DNA of 64,000 nucleotides from Blastomussa wellsi (Eukaryota; Cnidaria; Anthozoa; Scleractinia; Plerogyridae): NCBI GenBank assembly GCA_947652115.1, contig OX393563.1, positions 29,468,659 to 29,532,658 of the forward strand, read 5' to 3'. Shown piece by piece: positions 23,601 to 33,428 of this stretch (position 1 is its first letter; each line of letters starts with the position of its first letter). The notes under the pieces were generated by a model. It saw only the letters and a program-made list of their open reading frames with translations, ran no database searches and was not told where the DNA came from. The position numbers and the translations under genes were made by a program.

Positions 23601-23999
23601 AGTGACAACATTTTCGCCATTTCATTTCTGTCTGGTGGCGGGGTCAGCCACCTCAAGGTCGTAGAAGTGTTCAGCGAGACGAGTTACAATGACAGTCTCG
23701 CCAGCTTCAAATGGTCAGGCCCTCTCTTCTGCGTCGACATGTTCAAAGATGACCGTGATGCACTCTTAGCGTTGGGAGCACAAGTACAGTATGGCGTTGG
23801 AAGCAGCATGATGACGGCATTCCGTTGGATGAAAGAAAAGAAGAAGCTGGAGTTCGGCTCACACCTGCTGACCGACGATTTCCTGCAAGATGGATCCGAG
23901 CTCGGTGTCGTCTCCGTGTATGGCAACATGGTCTACTTCGCAGAGGAAGGCTGGACCGACACTGGTAAGGTAATGGAGTACCAGTTCAGATACGACTAG
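20630..23999 (+). CDS. Secreted MACPF-domain (perforin-like) protein, 3 coding exons
   Basis: Exons 20630-20738, 21074-22663 and 23056-23999 join with matching phases into 880 codons plus TAG. The start is the first Met of a typical signal peptide (MARLSFVAVLLLFVCYVK), six bases after a good acceptor. The MACPF core lies at about 255-520: IDYIFHGYNFLYGNP opens it, a GFGF strand follows, and the family signature YGTHF is at residue 413 with a Gly ten residues on. Residues 567-880, encoded by the last exon, form a beta-rich C-terminal region with repeated aromatic/GxL patterns that may be propeller-like; I do not recognise it. MACPF proteins oligomerise on membranes, and cnidarian members serve in immunity, venom or development; the role here is unknown. 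Residues about 156-247 (21430-21705) are unusually basic and Met-rich, while another frame over the same bases looks more protein-like but contains a stop, suggesting frameshift history or assembly indels. Confidence 0.88.
20791..20960 (+). repeat. CTCACTCG microsatellite in MACPF intron 1
   Basis: Tandem CTCACTCG/CTTGTTCA units occupy about half of the 335-bp first intron. The three overlapping open frames here are repeat artefacts. Confidence 0.85.
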
Positions 24000-24169
24000 C
24001 CTAGCTGCCACGGCTGTCATGCATCAGTGGAACAAACTTTGATTGCAACAAACATTGATTGCGCATTGGGTAAATGGCTAATTCACAAATAGAATGGTTT
24101 TCTTGTAACTATATTGAAAGAACATTTTTATTTTCCTTTTATTCTTTTTTTGATACACATCAGGGGACA

Positions 24170-24340
24170 CCATTTTAATGGCCAACAGCATATCGATCGG
24201 GATCTTAATCAAAAGTTACTTATTTTCATTATTTTATATTTTTATTTTCTCTTTCTTCTTTTTTTTATACAAATCAGAGAAGAACGCCATTATAATGGCC
24301 AACTGCATATTGATCGGGATCTTGATCAAAAGTTGCTTAT
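24170..24340 (+). repeat. Tandem duplication in the MACPF 3' UTR, unit about 119 bp
   Basis: A block containing TAATGGCCAAC and GATCGGGATCTT at 24176-24230 recurs about 119 bp later at 24294-24345 with few differences, separated by T-rich sequence. It lies between the stop at 23999 and the polyadenylation signal at 24863. Confidence 0.7.
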
Positions 24341-24862
24341 TTTGCTTAGTTTCGGCAAATTTATTTTACATTTTTTTGTTAAAATTCAGAGACACGTTTC
24401 ACTTATTTTCGAGGAAACCACTCTATAATCGATTATTTAGGCGAGAATCTTTAAACAGTTCAAAAGAACCACAAAGAACCGTTCTATGAGGGTCTTTTGT
24501 TATACTAACTTGTTTCTCTTTCGGCGACGTTTAAGGGTTCTCTGCGAAACAGCACAGTTCTAAATACTGAATTAAGTATAAATTCTAGTGTTTTAGTTTA
24601 CTTTTACTTAGGGTTACCATAAAAATAATAATATTTCCCGGTGGCCTGGACGTGGACGGCATGGTTTAGCTTCGTCTAGCTATGTGTGGCATCTAAAATC
24701 TTCTATTTAGAAACATTTTGTTTCTTTTGACAAAATGCTAGATTGCCGGGTAAAACGGCATGAAAGGCCTCGCTTTCACCAGATTTGCTCGTTGATTGTT
24801 AAGACTGTGCGACAAAGTTAACTAAAAAGGGATCTGAAGAATCAAGTTAGACTTCAACCTTA

Positions 24863-24868
24863 AATAAA
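24863..24868 (+). terminator. Likely polyadenylation signal of the MACPF gene
   Basis: AATAAA about 860 bp after the stop, giving a plausible long 3' UTR. Confidence 0.4.
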
Positions 24869-25289
24869 CACTTGATGAATGAAGAAGTTGTGTCTGCGTC
24901 TTGTTGGTCTGCTGTTCTTAGCTTGGCGCTCTAAAGTTGAACAATTTTTTAGACCCTTTAATTTTAATGAAACCAATTAAGCTGTATTTAATCTCGGAGT
25001 TAGGAGGGAACTTCCTTTCTATATGAACTCCATATCGGGGTGGTGGGCATGGGTGGGCATGGAGGGGGGGGGGGGGTGGAAACGTTTATGAGCAAACCAA
25101 CTCATGGCCTGTCACAAAAACTTCCCTTTTAAGATTAGATGCATATGAGGTTTAGAATATATTAAAGGGTTGAGAAAAGAATCTTTAGACTATGCTTTAT
25201 AGACTATGCCTATAAACTCTACTACATGTTTTCTGTAACCTTTCTACATTACGCTTACAAAACTCTTTCTGATACAATTTGGCGTAGAG

Positions 25290-25650
25290 TGTGATATTAA
25301 TAATAATAATAATAGTTAATCTTTATTGAGGATGCCAACATCACAAAAAGAGTGGTTTACAGAAGGGTCCTCTAAAGGTAACTACATATAAATATAATTA
25401 CGTAAAAATGTAAAAATAAATACAATCAAAAAAAAATATGACTATTAAACTACATTATTTTAAAAATTAACATGCAAAAAAAAAGAAACTAATTAATTAA
25501 AATAGTGCTTTCTTGATACCACGCTTAAATTGGCTTAAGGTGGGCACATCTCTTAGGGAAAGGGGTAAGGCATTCCAAGCGTCCGCTGCAAAATTTGTTG
25601 TTATCCAGTGCCCCCCATCTGGGTAAATATAAAGTAGGCAACTTTGCGGC
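25290..25650 (-). mobile_element. 3' end of a LINE (non-LTR retrotransposon), truncated, minus strand
   Basis: Read on the minus strand, about 25630 to 25497 encodes a C-terminus of the form AWNALPLSLRDVPTLSQFKR followed by a stop. This AWN.LP....P....FK pattern is the usual end of CR1/L2/jockey-type LINE reverse transcriptases. A 3' UTR and a short TTA repeat tail (25297-25312 on +) follow. The 5' part is missing, as is common for truncated insertions. Confidence 0.75.
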
Positions 25651-25694
25651 AATGCGATCATGCGAAAAAGAATTACACGGAAATATTTAATAAG

Positions 25695-27640
25695 TAATTT
25701 GCTTTTTTGCCCGACCAGTCATAAACTGTCACAGGATCGAGGGCTTTTCTAAGTGGGACGCTCTCACTAAAAACCGAAGCGATTTTAAATACATGAATAT
25801 CAAAATATAACGACACATTTGCCCGATACTTTCGCGGTTTGCAAAACAATTCTACGGGGACTACAAAAGAGTAACGAATAGTTTATACAAATATCAAATA
25901 ATCGCTATACATTATAGCAGTTCTCTAGACCCGGTAGTTTTCTTTAGTAAACCGGAATATCAGGCATGTTTGCACGTTGTAATTTGTGTTTTATCTCATT
26001 TCTGTTTTATTTTCTTTCCGCAATTGGGAGGATCGCTCGTCATTTACTGCTTGTTGCTATATACAATGGGTTCTCCTCATTGTATTGTTTATGTTGAACG
26101 ATTGCAATATTGAACTTTGAAAATCATACAAAAACCAAGAATAGGGCTTAATTTATACCCTCAGTCAATTTTATTTTCTATTTGAAAAAAATCTTTAAAG
26201 TACATGAACACTTACGGTGAAGACACTCGGATCGTGAACACTCGACTTTTCTTTTTGTACATTTTTATCATTATTCAGTGTTAGCCCTTCATATAAACAG
26301 AAGAATTGGCGTTTTTCGGTGCTGAAAACACTAATCCTTTGGTCTTTTTCAAGGGCTCTCATTGGATAATCATAAAAAAATAGTAAAAAAAGTCAAGTTT
26401 TCACGGTTTGAGTGTCCGCAATGTAACTGTGGTGGCACATTCCTATATCGGTGAGAGCCACCTCTAAGAACATTTTCGGCTCACCTGTTTGGTTTTTTTA
26501 TGTTCGGGCGCATCTATTAAGTAGCATTATCGTCGACGTCAAAAATAGGTTGGTAAATACTGGAATAAAACTAGCCAGCAATTTCAGGACGTCCGTTGTG
26601 AGAATTGGCGGTACATACAACGACCACGTCAAACATTTGATTTCGTATTACAATATTATCATTGATTTAATTTGCTTTTTTGCCCGACCAGTCATAAACT
26701 GTCACAGGATCGAGGGCTTTTCTAAGTGGGACGCTCTCACTAAAAACCGAAGCGATTTTAAATACATGAATATCAAAATATAACGACACATTTGCCCGAT
26801 ACTTTCGCGGTTTGCAAAACAATTCTACGGGGACTACAAAAGAGTAACGAATAGTTTATACAAATATCAAATAATCGCTATACATTATAGCAGTTCTCTA
26901 GACCCGGTAGTTTTCTTTAGTAAACCGGAATATCAGGCATGTTTGCACGTTGTAATTTGTGTTTTATCTCATTTCTGTTTTATTTTCTTTCCGCAATTGG
27001 GAGGATCGCTCGTCATTTACTGCTTGTTGCTATATACAATGGGTTCTCCTCATTGTATTGTTTATGTTGAACGATTGCAATATTGAACTTTGAAAATCAT
27101 ACAAAAACCAAGAATAGGGCTTAATTTATACCCTCAGTCAATTTTATTTTCTATTTGAAAAAAATCTTTAAAGTACATGAACACTTACGGTGAAGACACT
27201 CGGATCGTGAACACTCGACTTTTCTTTTTGTACATTTTTATCATTATTCAGTGTTAGCCCTTCATATAAACAGAAGAATTGGCGTTTTTCGGTGCTGAAA
27301 ACACTAATCCTTTGGTCTTTTTCAAGGGCTCTCATTGGATAATCATAAAAAAATAGTAAAAAAAGTCAAGTTTTCACGGTTTGAGTGTCCGCAATGTAAC
27401 TGTGGTGGCACATTCCTATATCGGTGAGAGCCACCTCTAAGAACATTTTCGGCTCACCTGTTTGGTTTTTTTATGTTCGGGCGCATCTATTAAGTAGCAT
27501 TATCGTCGACGTCAAAAATAGGTTGGTAAATACTGGAATAAAACTAGCCAGCAATTTCAGGACGTCCGTTGTGAGAATTGGCGGTACATACAACGACCAC
27601 GTCAAACATTTGATTTCGTATTACAATATTATCATTGATT
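25695..27640 (+). repeat. 973-bp direct tandem duplication, apparently identical copies
   Basis: 25695-26667 is repeated as 26668-27640 with no difference that I could find by eye. The hexamer TAATTT stands at 25695, 26668 and 27641, so the duplication is bounded by 6-bp microhomology. Both copies contain the start of the same small open frame (26451 and 27424); only the second runs on into unique DNA. No known protein is encoded. Confidence 0.9.
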
Positions 27641-27762
27641 TAATTTCCGTAATTACAATCTCACACGACCGGCCAAATGTTTGTAAGCTGAAAAAAATCG
27701 GCTTAATTGTTCTTGCAAATTTAAAATTTCAGATTCGGAAGTTGACCCGAGACACATATTGA
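27424..27762 (+). other. Unassigned 112-aa open frame, start duplicated at 26451
   Basis: The open frame spans the end of the second 973-bp copy and unique flank. Its first 74 residues are repeated at 26451. It begins with an unremarkable Met and shows no motif I recognise. It may be a relic exon or chance. Confidence 0.15.
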
Positions 27763-27916
27763 AATTATTGTATTATAATAATTGACGGCCAAGGTGAGGT
27801 TTTACTGTTGAGTGTTACGTTGTAAAACCGAAAGTTTCATATAGGAAATTACCGTTAAGTGTTAAAATCAGGGGCGGATACAAGATTCTAAAAAAAGGGG
27901 GGGGGGGGGGTGGATA

Positions 27917-28143
27917 AGGAACGGACCATTAGATATTCTAGGGAGGTGGGTGGAGAGGCGTGCAGAAATCCCCCTAAAAAATCATGCAAGCTGTTAACCT
28001 GAATGGGGAAAATAAAAAAATCATGCAAAGCCATGGCTTACGAAAAAATCTAGCACAAATGCTACTCCAGGAAAAAAGTCGCGCAAGACCAAAAAGCTGA
28101 ATCCAACCCCCCTCCCCCCCAAAATACCTGATGGTCCGTCCCT
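27917..28143. mobile_element. MITE with GGACGGACCAT-type inverted ends, nested
   Basis: AGGAACGGACCATTAGATAT at the left is matched inversely by ATACCTGATGGTCCGTCCCT at the right, with G-rich and C-rich subterminal runs. Two internal ATCATGCAA blocks are direct repeats. Confidence 0.6.
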
Positions 28144-28149
28144 AAAGAG

Positions 28150-28306
28150 ACAGCATTGGTGTATTTACTGTTGTATTACCTTGTATTTGTAAAAAGTCTT
28201 TAGATCTCCCCGCCTCGATTAGTTTGTAAGCTATTTGCGGGGGGAAACTAATGTAATTACTTATATTTTTTAACCAATAAAATTTTGTTGTTGTTGTTGT
28301 TGTTGT
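28150..28306 (+). mobile_element. 3' terminal fragment of a CR1/L2-type LINE with TTG tail
   Basis: The segment ends CAATAAAATTTTG followed by about six TTG units, the usual tail of CR1/L2-like LINEs in marine invertebrates. It also contains TCTCCCCGCC..ATTTGCGGGG, a hairpin often seen before such tails. It is 5' truncated with no coding part. Confidence 0.5.
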
Positions 28307-29091
28307 AGTCACATCGTCATGGCCGGAACCGCAAGATATAGAACTCAAGTCGAACGAGGAAACAACTTTAGTATTAGTGTGTCTTGTTAGATGCTCCCTC
28401 CAAATTCAATAAACTAAGAATACCCTACTTACAACCTGATTACTGACTGAGGAGGGAGGCTGACATCATTCGTCTTGGATGCATAGGCATGTACTTGTCG
28501 CACACCTGATCGCGATGGATGCGAAGGCTGTGGCAATGCATCGCAATCACAGCTATAAAGTCATTGTGCTCCTAAGTGACGTATGTACCCTTCTTACACA
28601 GAAGAAAGATCGCTCCGCTTCCGTGCTGCCTATTGGCAGTACAGCTAGAATCTTGAGCAGCTCCCGGACATTAGGGAAATACAAGGTATCAGCATGTTTT
28701 GACAAGAGGCATCTTACAATTGTCTAACGCCTGGTCGCCTGCTGCTCGCCTGCAGTCGACTGGCTCGCGACGTTTGTCTTCGCTACGGAAGCCAGATGAC
28801 TGCACTTTGTGAAACAGGACCAGATCCTGATTGGCTCATTCGCACTGTTTGACGGATGGAGCAGAAAAACCAAAGTGAATCAAAGAATTTGGCTGTAAGA
28901 ATCAAAGCAAGGTTTTACACGGATAAACTATTTGTGACTTTTCTTGCTATATATTATTTCATTTGATTTTTAACAAGAGATGGAAACAGATTTGTTTTCT
29001 ATTTCACTTTTAATAGCATTTCCTTATTTTTAATCTAAAAAGGGGGGTGGAACTCCACCCAATCCACCCCCTCCCCGTGTATCCGCCCCTG

Positions 29092-32000
29092 ACAATGCAT
29101 CGCAATGTGCAAAATCTTAGTCTAATGTTCTTCGAGTTATCGAATTTTTTATCTAAACTGTGCTAGAGCAAATAATCAATTATTTCTCTTCCAAGAATTT
29201 AATTGTTTCTTTTCTCTCAGGGTATTCCATGGTATTTTGTAACTTATGTTAAAGGTATTATTCGACAATTTTGAACAAGTTCATATGTCAAATCCAAGAA
29301 TGTTGCCCCTTTATACATGTTAAAGTATCACTTGCCCGGGCAGGTCAATTCACACTTCAATTTAGTGTTTTAATTCAGTTAATCCTTTAATAGTTAAATT
29401 CTCAAAAGTTGTTAGCTTGACAACGTATTGCCATCGAAGAGAGAATTTAGATTTTGATCGCGAATGGTATGAGTTAAAATTAGCAGCGGTCGTGTTTATT
29501 TTTGCGCCGTGTTTTCGGCTATGATCACGCGAAAGTATTGTCATAACCACAGCTAGTCCCATATCGGCAAACCAACAATATAATCAGGCGTCAATAAGAT
29601 CCAGAGCTCTCTTTACAAAGCCAACGCACATCTCTAGCAAAGCACCTTAGCAAGGAATTTAGCATGCCACTTAATGATTAGGTTAAGTTTCTAGTACCTC
29701 TTGACACGTAGAAAAACAAAGCTAACGAGCAAAATTCTTTGTTTCTATTTAAACCCTTTCAGAACTTACTTTAATAGTTGATTTTTGGGCGTTGCGTACA
29801 TTGCGGAAGCCATTTTTTATCTTTGCCTCAAAAAGAGTCGAACAAGCCCACGCTATTAAATAATATCACAATATATGCAACAGCTAAACTGTGTGGGTCT
29901 ATTCCGCAGAATATGGTATGCTAAAATAGTCCAAAATCACCCATCACAGCTCAAATATTTTGATAAACTTTCATTGCGTTTTACCACTGTTTTACTAACA
30001 GGAAACCGCTAGACTGATTTCCATAACAATGATAAAACAGCATATTTTGCCTTCTAGAATTCAAGACAAACCACGAATGAATGTTTGATAGTTAAACCAC
30101 TCACAACAAGGGTTTTGCCAGAGGGTCTAATATAACATGTATTTCCTTCGCACGTACATTCCTGGGCTTCAGTACCTATTAAAAGCACTCTAATATATTC
30201 AAAAATCTTCTGGCGCAATCTTTTATAATTTGGAAAGTTTTACGCAGATATTAGTTTCGGGACAAACCTTCGCTTATCATATAAAAGCAATGTTATATGT
30301 GATATTTAAACAGCAGTGTATATAGTTCGAATTTAAAGCAATCGATTGAGATATGCGTCAAACGCGTTCTCTCTCGTTGTTTGGACTTCAGTTGTTATAA
30401 CTGTTGTGAAGAGTTTCCATTACACCTAGAATTCGTTCCTAAAGGCTGGACATGCATTGGCCATTACAGAAAAAAAACACTGCAGCAGCACTCAATCTCT
30501 TTCAACAGATGAAGGAAGGTATTTCAGTTCAGTTTCTTGCATTTTGCCAGTAGCGCAAGTTTTGTTAATGGTTTAACTCTAAACTGGATTGTGTTCCCGC
30601 CGAATGAGTTAGAACTGAACATTTTTTCTTCAGAGAAAAAGGAAGCTTGCATTTTTATGTCACTATACGGTAAGTTTTTTCGACTTGATTGTTTATATGA
30701 TCGGTTTTGATTAGTTTTAAGGCATAAGTAACAAAAAAGGTAGAGGTTGAAATCGCCATTTGACAATAATCAATTTTGTGAACCAAAATTATTTTACTTT
30801 ATAACGTCGAGGGGTTAAGGAATGTGGTTGGCCCATTTAAAATGTGGATGTACACCTTTAAAAACCCTGTGTAGATGATCTCGAAACGTACACGATCAGT
30901 CTCGAAACGTCCATTTTTTCATATGGCTAACTTTTTAAATTAATATGTTTGTTTTAGAACATGGTTACTGAATTTTTCCAAGTAAACAATTTCCTAAATC
31001 CTATGAAAGCAATTGCAGGGAAATTAGATCATTCACAAAAAAATAGTGCATTGAGGCATTCAGTCACATCGTTGGCTTTTTTCACTTGAATTGTGAAAAC
31101 ATTTTCTGCTGAGAATCACCAAATAACCAGATTATTGTATCATAAAACACAAGAGAACAATTCTGAGACATGAAGGCATGTTTTTAGTAATTAGTAACCG
31201 TTTAAAAATATTCCTGTTTTCTGTTTGCCTGTTTAGTTGTGCCAATATGCGGGTGAATGACTAAGCAAATACCACTATTATAACAAACTTACAAAAGCTT
31301 AGAGGTTAAAAATATATTGGTCGAAGAAGAGAGAGCGAAAGGCGCTAAGAAGAGTATTCGAATATTTTTTATAAGCTCATATTGGAAGATTTTTTAATTC
31401 TGTTAAGCAAACATACACGAAGTTTAAGGTTTAAATATTGTCTTTATCTGTAATTGGAATGAACGACTCAAATTTACTTCTAGCAAAAACACTTCTTTTG
31501 TTGAAAACTTATCGCTTTAATTCCCAATTATAATCAAAATGTAATTTCTCCTTAAAATATGAAAGCAGATAAACTGATGACTGATGGCTGACGTATTCTC
31601 AGTCTACCGTAATTAGAAAACTTTCTGTTTTTTTTTTTTAATTCAGCTAGCAGAACTAACATTGTATTCATTATAAATCTGATGTCATAACCCCTTTCAC
31701 AAATAAAAAATATATCTTTTCAAAGCAGTTCAAGGGAATAAGAAAGATAAGTTATTTTTAGTGCCCTTCAAATAAACACGATATTTTATCCTCGCTGCAG
31801 GAAATCCGGTAGGCCAGTCTTGTCGTATGACGCTTTCCGCATACTTCAATATCAACGCAATGTCATTTTTGATGAAGGATCTGTCACACGTTAAGATTTT
31901 TATGAGGGACCCGAAGGGTTCAAAAGTTAAGGTATCTGGGATTTGCAATTTTTTTTTTTCACCGAGAAAATCGGATTTGGGCGACTGAGAATGGAAATCT

Positions 32001-32225
32001 AGAAACAAAAACTGGGAATGCAACTAGGATTTTGGGTCAAGCATGAAATGAGATTTGGACTGGGAAATGAAATTTGGTGCCCTCTCACCCCTCCCTAAAT
32101 ACATGACCCCTTTAATGTAAGAACGCGCTTGTCCTTAAGATGGCCCTTAACTAAACTACAGATCTATATACTATATTACTGTTATATTATATATTATTTA
32201 AATTTTCTGCATTTGTTGTGTTTTA
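29092..32225. other. Intergenic DNA upstream of the first GPCR gene
   Basis: AT-rich, with no open frame worth calling. About 31915-32095 carries GGGATTTG/GGGAATG-type G-rich repeated words (TCTGGGATTTGC, ACTGGGAATGC, CTGGGAAATGAAATTTGG) that recur at 40315-40445 and 41330-41430 around the other GPCR genes. A non-coding 5' exon for the GPCR is expected here but was not located. Confidence 0.45.
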
Positions 32226-32259
32226 ATGATTTCAGGTCTGCTCCCAAAACGTTTTCCCG

Positions 32260-33168
32260 ATGCATATGTCGCCAACAAATGCAGAGCCTGGAAATACAAC
32301 CCAGCACCCTTCGCTTTCAAGTCAAACAAACTTTGCCTCAAGCGTGTCAGTCATTACAATAGATGTACTTCTTTGTATCTTTGGAACACTTGGAAATCTT
32401 CTCGTTCTAATGGTCATTTTATTTAACATTCGCGTCGCAACGGCATCAAATCTTCTCCTCGGAAACTTGGCCTGTATAGATTTTATATCCATGGCTTTCG
32501 TTACGCCTTGTGGAATCTACAAGAACTTGTGCATTAGGTTTGGCTTTTGTCAAGCGCCCGAGACATTTGTATCGGTGCATCGCGGGCTTGTGCAGTTCGT
32601 CGTTGCTGCCGCCGTCTCGAGTTTATTTGCGATCGCCGTGGACCGTTATTTAGCTGTTTCTTTCCCATTCAAGTATACTACAATAATGACAAAACGGCGT
32701 ACTGTTTATGGGATGTGTCTAACATGGATAGCCGGGGCGTCGGTCTCTTCAGTTTTCATGATCTTAAACTTTTTTTACGTTCAATCAGCCTATTGCACTC
32801 TCTTGATTTTGGTGACAATCTGTTTGTACATTCATATCTTCCTATTTGCGTTGAAGAAGGAAAGACAAATCGCTGCTTTGCGGATTACAAATGTAAAAGG
32901 ACCCACAAATTACTTGCACGAGCGAAAGTCGGCGAAGACAATGGCGATAATTTTGGGCGTCTTCATCGCAGCTTGGATTCCAGCAGTGGTATTTTACATT
33001 GTTGTTAAACCAGCAGATCCAATGTTTCTCGACATTCAAGGCTGGATAAATACAATGTACTTTTTAAATGCCACTCTAAATCCGTTTATTTATTGCGTGC
33101 GGAGTGTGAACTTTCGTAAAAAAGTGAAACTGCTGGTAAAGTCTTCTATGGTTCGATTTACGCTATAA
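32260..33168 (+). CDS. Class A GPCR, melanocortin/adenosine-like, copy 1
   Basis: Single coding exon, 302 aa, seven hydrophobic segments. Landmarks: N46 in TM1 (GNLLVL), D74 in TM2, DRY at 128-130, W156 in TM4, AWIP around P241 in TM6 (the usual Cys replaced by Ala), NPFIY at 274-278. TM5 has no proline and the loop between TM4 and TM5 is very short, features of the melanocortin/adenosine/cannabinoid/EDG group. N12 is a glycosylation sequon. The ligand cannot be inferred. A splice acceptor (ATTTCAG, ending 32236) stands 23 bp before the ATG, so there is a 5' UTR intron; a second in-frame Met lies at 32266. It is the most diverged of the three receptor genes in this window and the only one with DRY rather than ERF. 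Confidence 0.9.
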   Translation: MHMSPTNAEPGNTTQHPSLSSQTNFASSVSVITIDVLLCIFGTLGNLLVLMVILFNIRVATASNLLLGNLACIDFISMAFVTPCGIYKNLCIRFGFCQAPETFVSVHRGLVQFVVAAAVSSLFAIAVDRYLAVSFPFKYTTIMTKRRTVYGMCLTWIAGASVSSVFMILNFFYVQSAYCTLLILVTICLYIHIFLFALKKERQIAALRITNVKGPTNYLHERKSAKTMAIILGVFIAAWIPAVVFYIVVKPADPMFLDIQGWINTMYFLNATLNPFIYCVRSVNFRKKVKLLVKSSMVRFTL

Positions 33169-33422
33169 CCGGATCAGATGCACAGCAGTGGAGAGTGAGA
33201 GAAAAAAAATCGGAAAATGAATGTAAGAGTCTATTATTTGTCAGAAATTATGACTATCTATTATAATTATTAAAAACTGGATGAAATTCAAGAGTTTTCA
33301 TTGGCTTAGCGATCAAGGCATAATTATGAGCTAATATACCATGTACCGCGAACATAACTTCAGGTAACGCCTCAGCGAAAACAGCCGGGGAGCTGAAAAA
33401 TTGAAATTCTTTGGTTGTTTTT

Positions 33423-33428
33423 AATAAA
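33423..33428 (+). terminator. Likely polyadenylation signal of GPCR copy 1
   Basis: AATAAA 255 bp after the stop of the first GPCR. Confidence 0.4.

Larger units (their letters stand above)
27869..29091. mobile_element. CAGGGGCGG-ended (hAT-like) element with nested insertions
   Basis: CAGGGGCGGATAC at 27869 and its exact reverse complement GTATCCGCCCCTG ending at 29091 bracket 1.2 kb, each followed inward by a G-rich or C-rich run. Such ends are common in non-autonomous hAT elements. The 8-bp flanks (GTTAAAAT and ACAATGCA) do not match, so target duplication is not shown. A second inverted-repeat element (27917-28143) and a LINE tail (28150-28306) lie inside. Confidence 0.55.
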
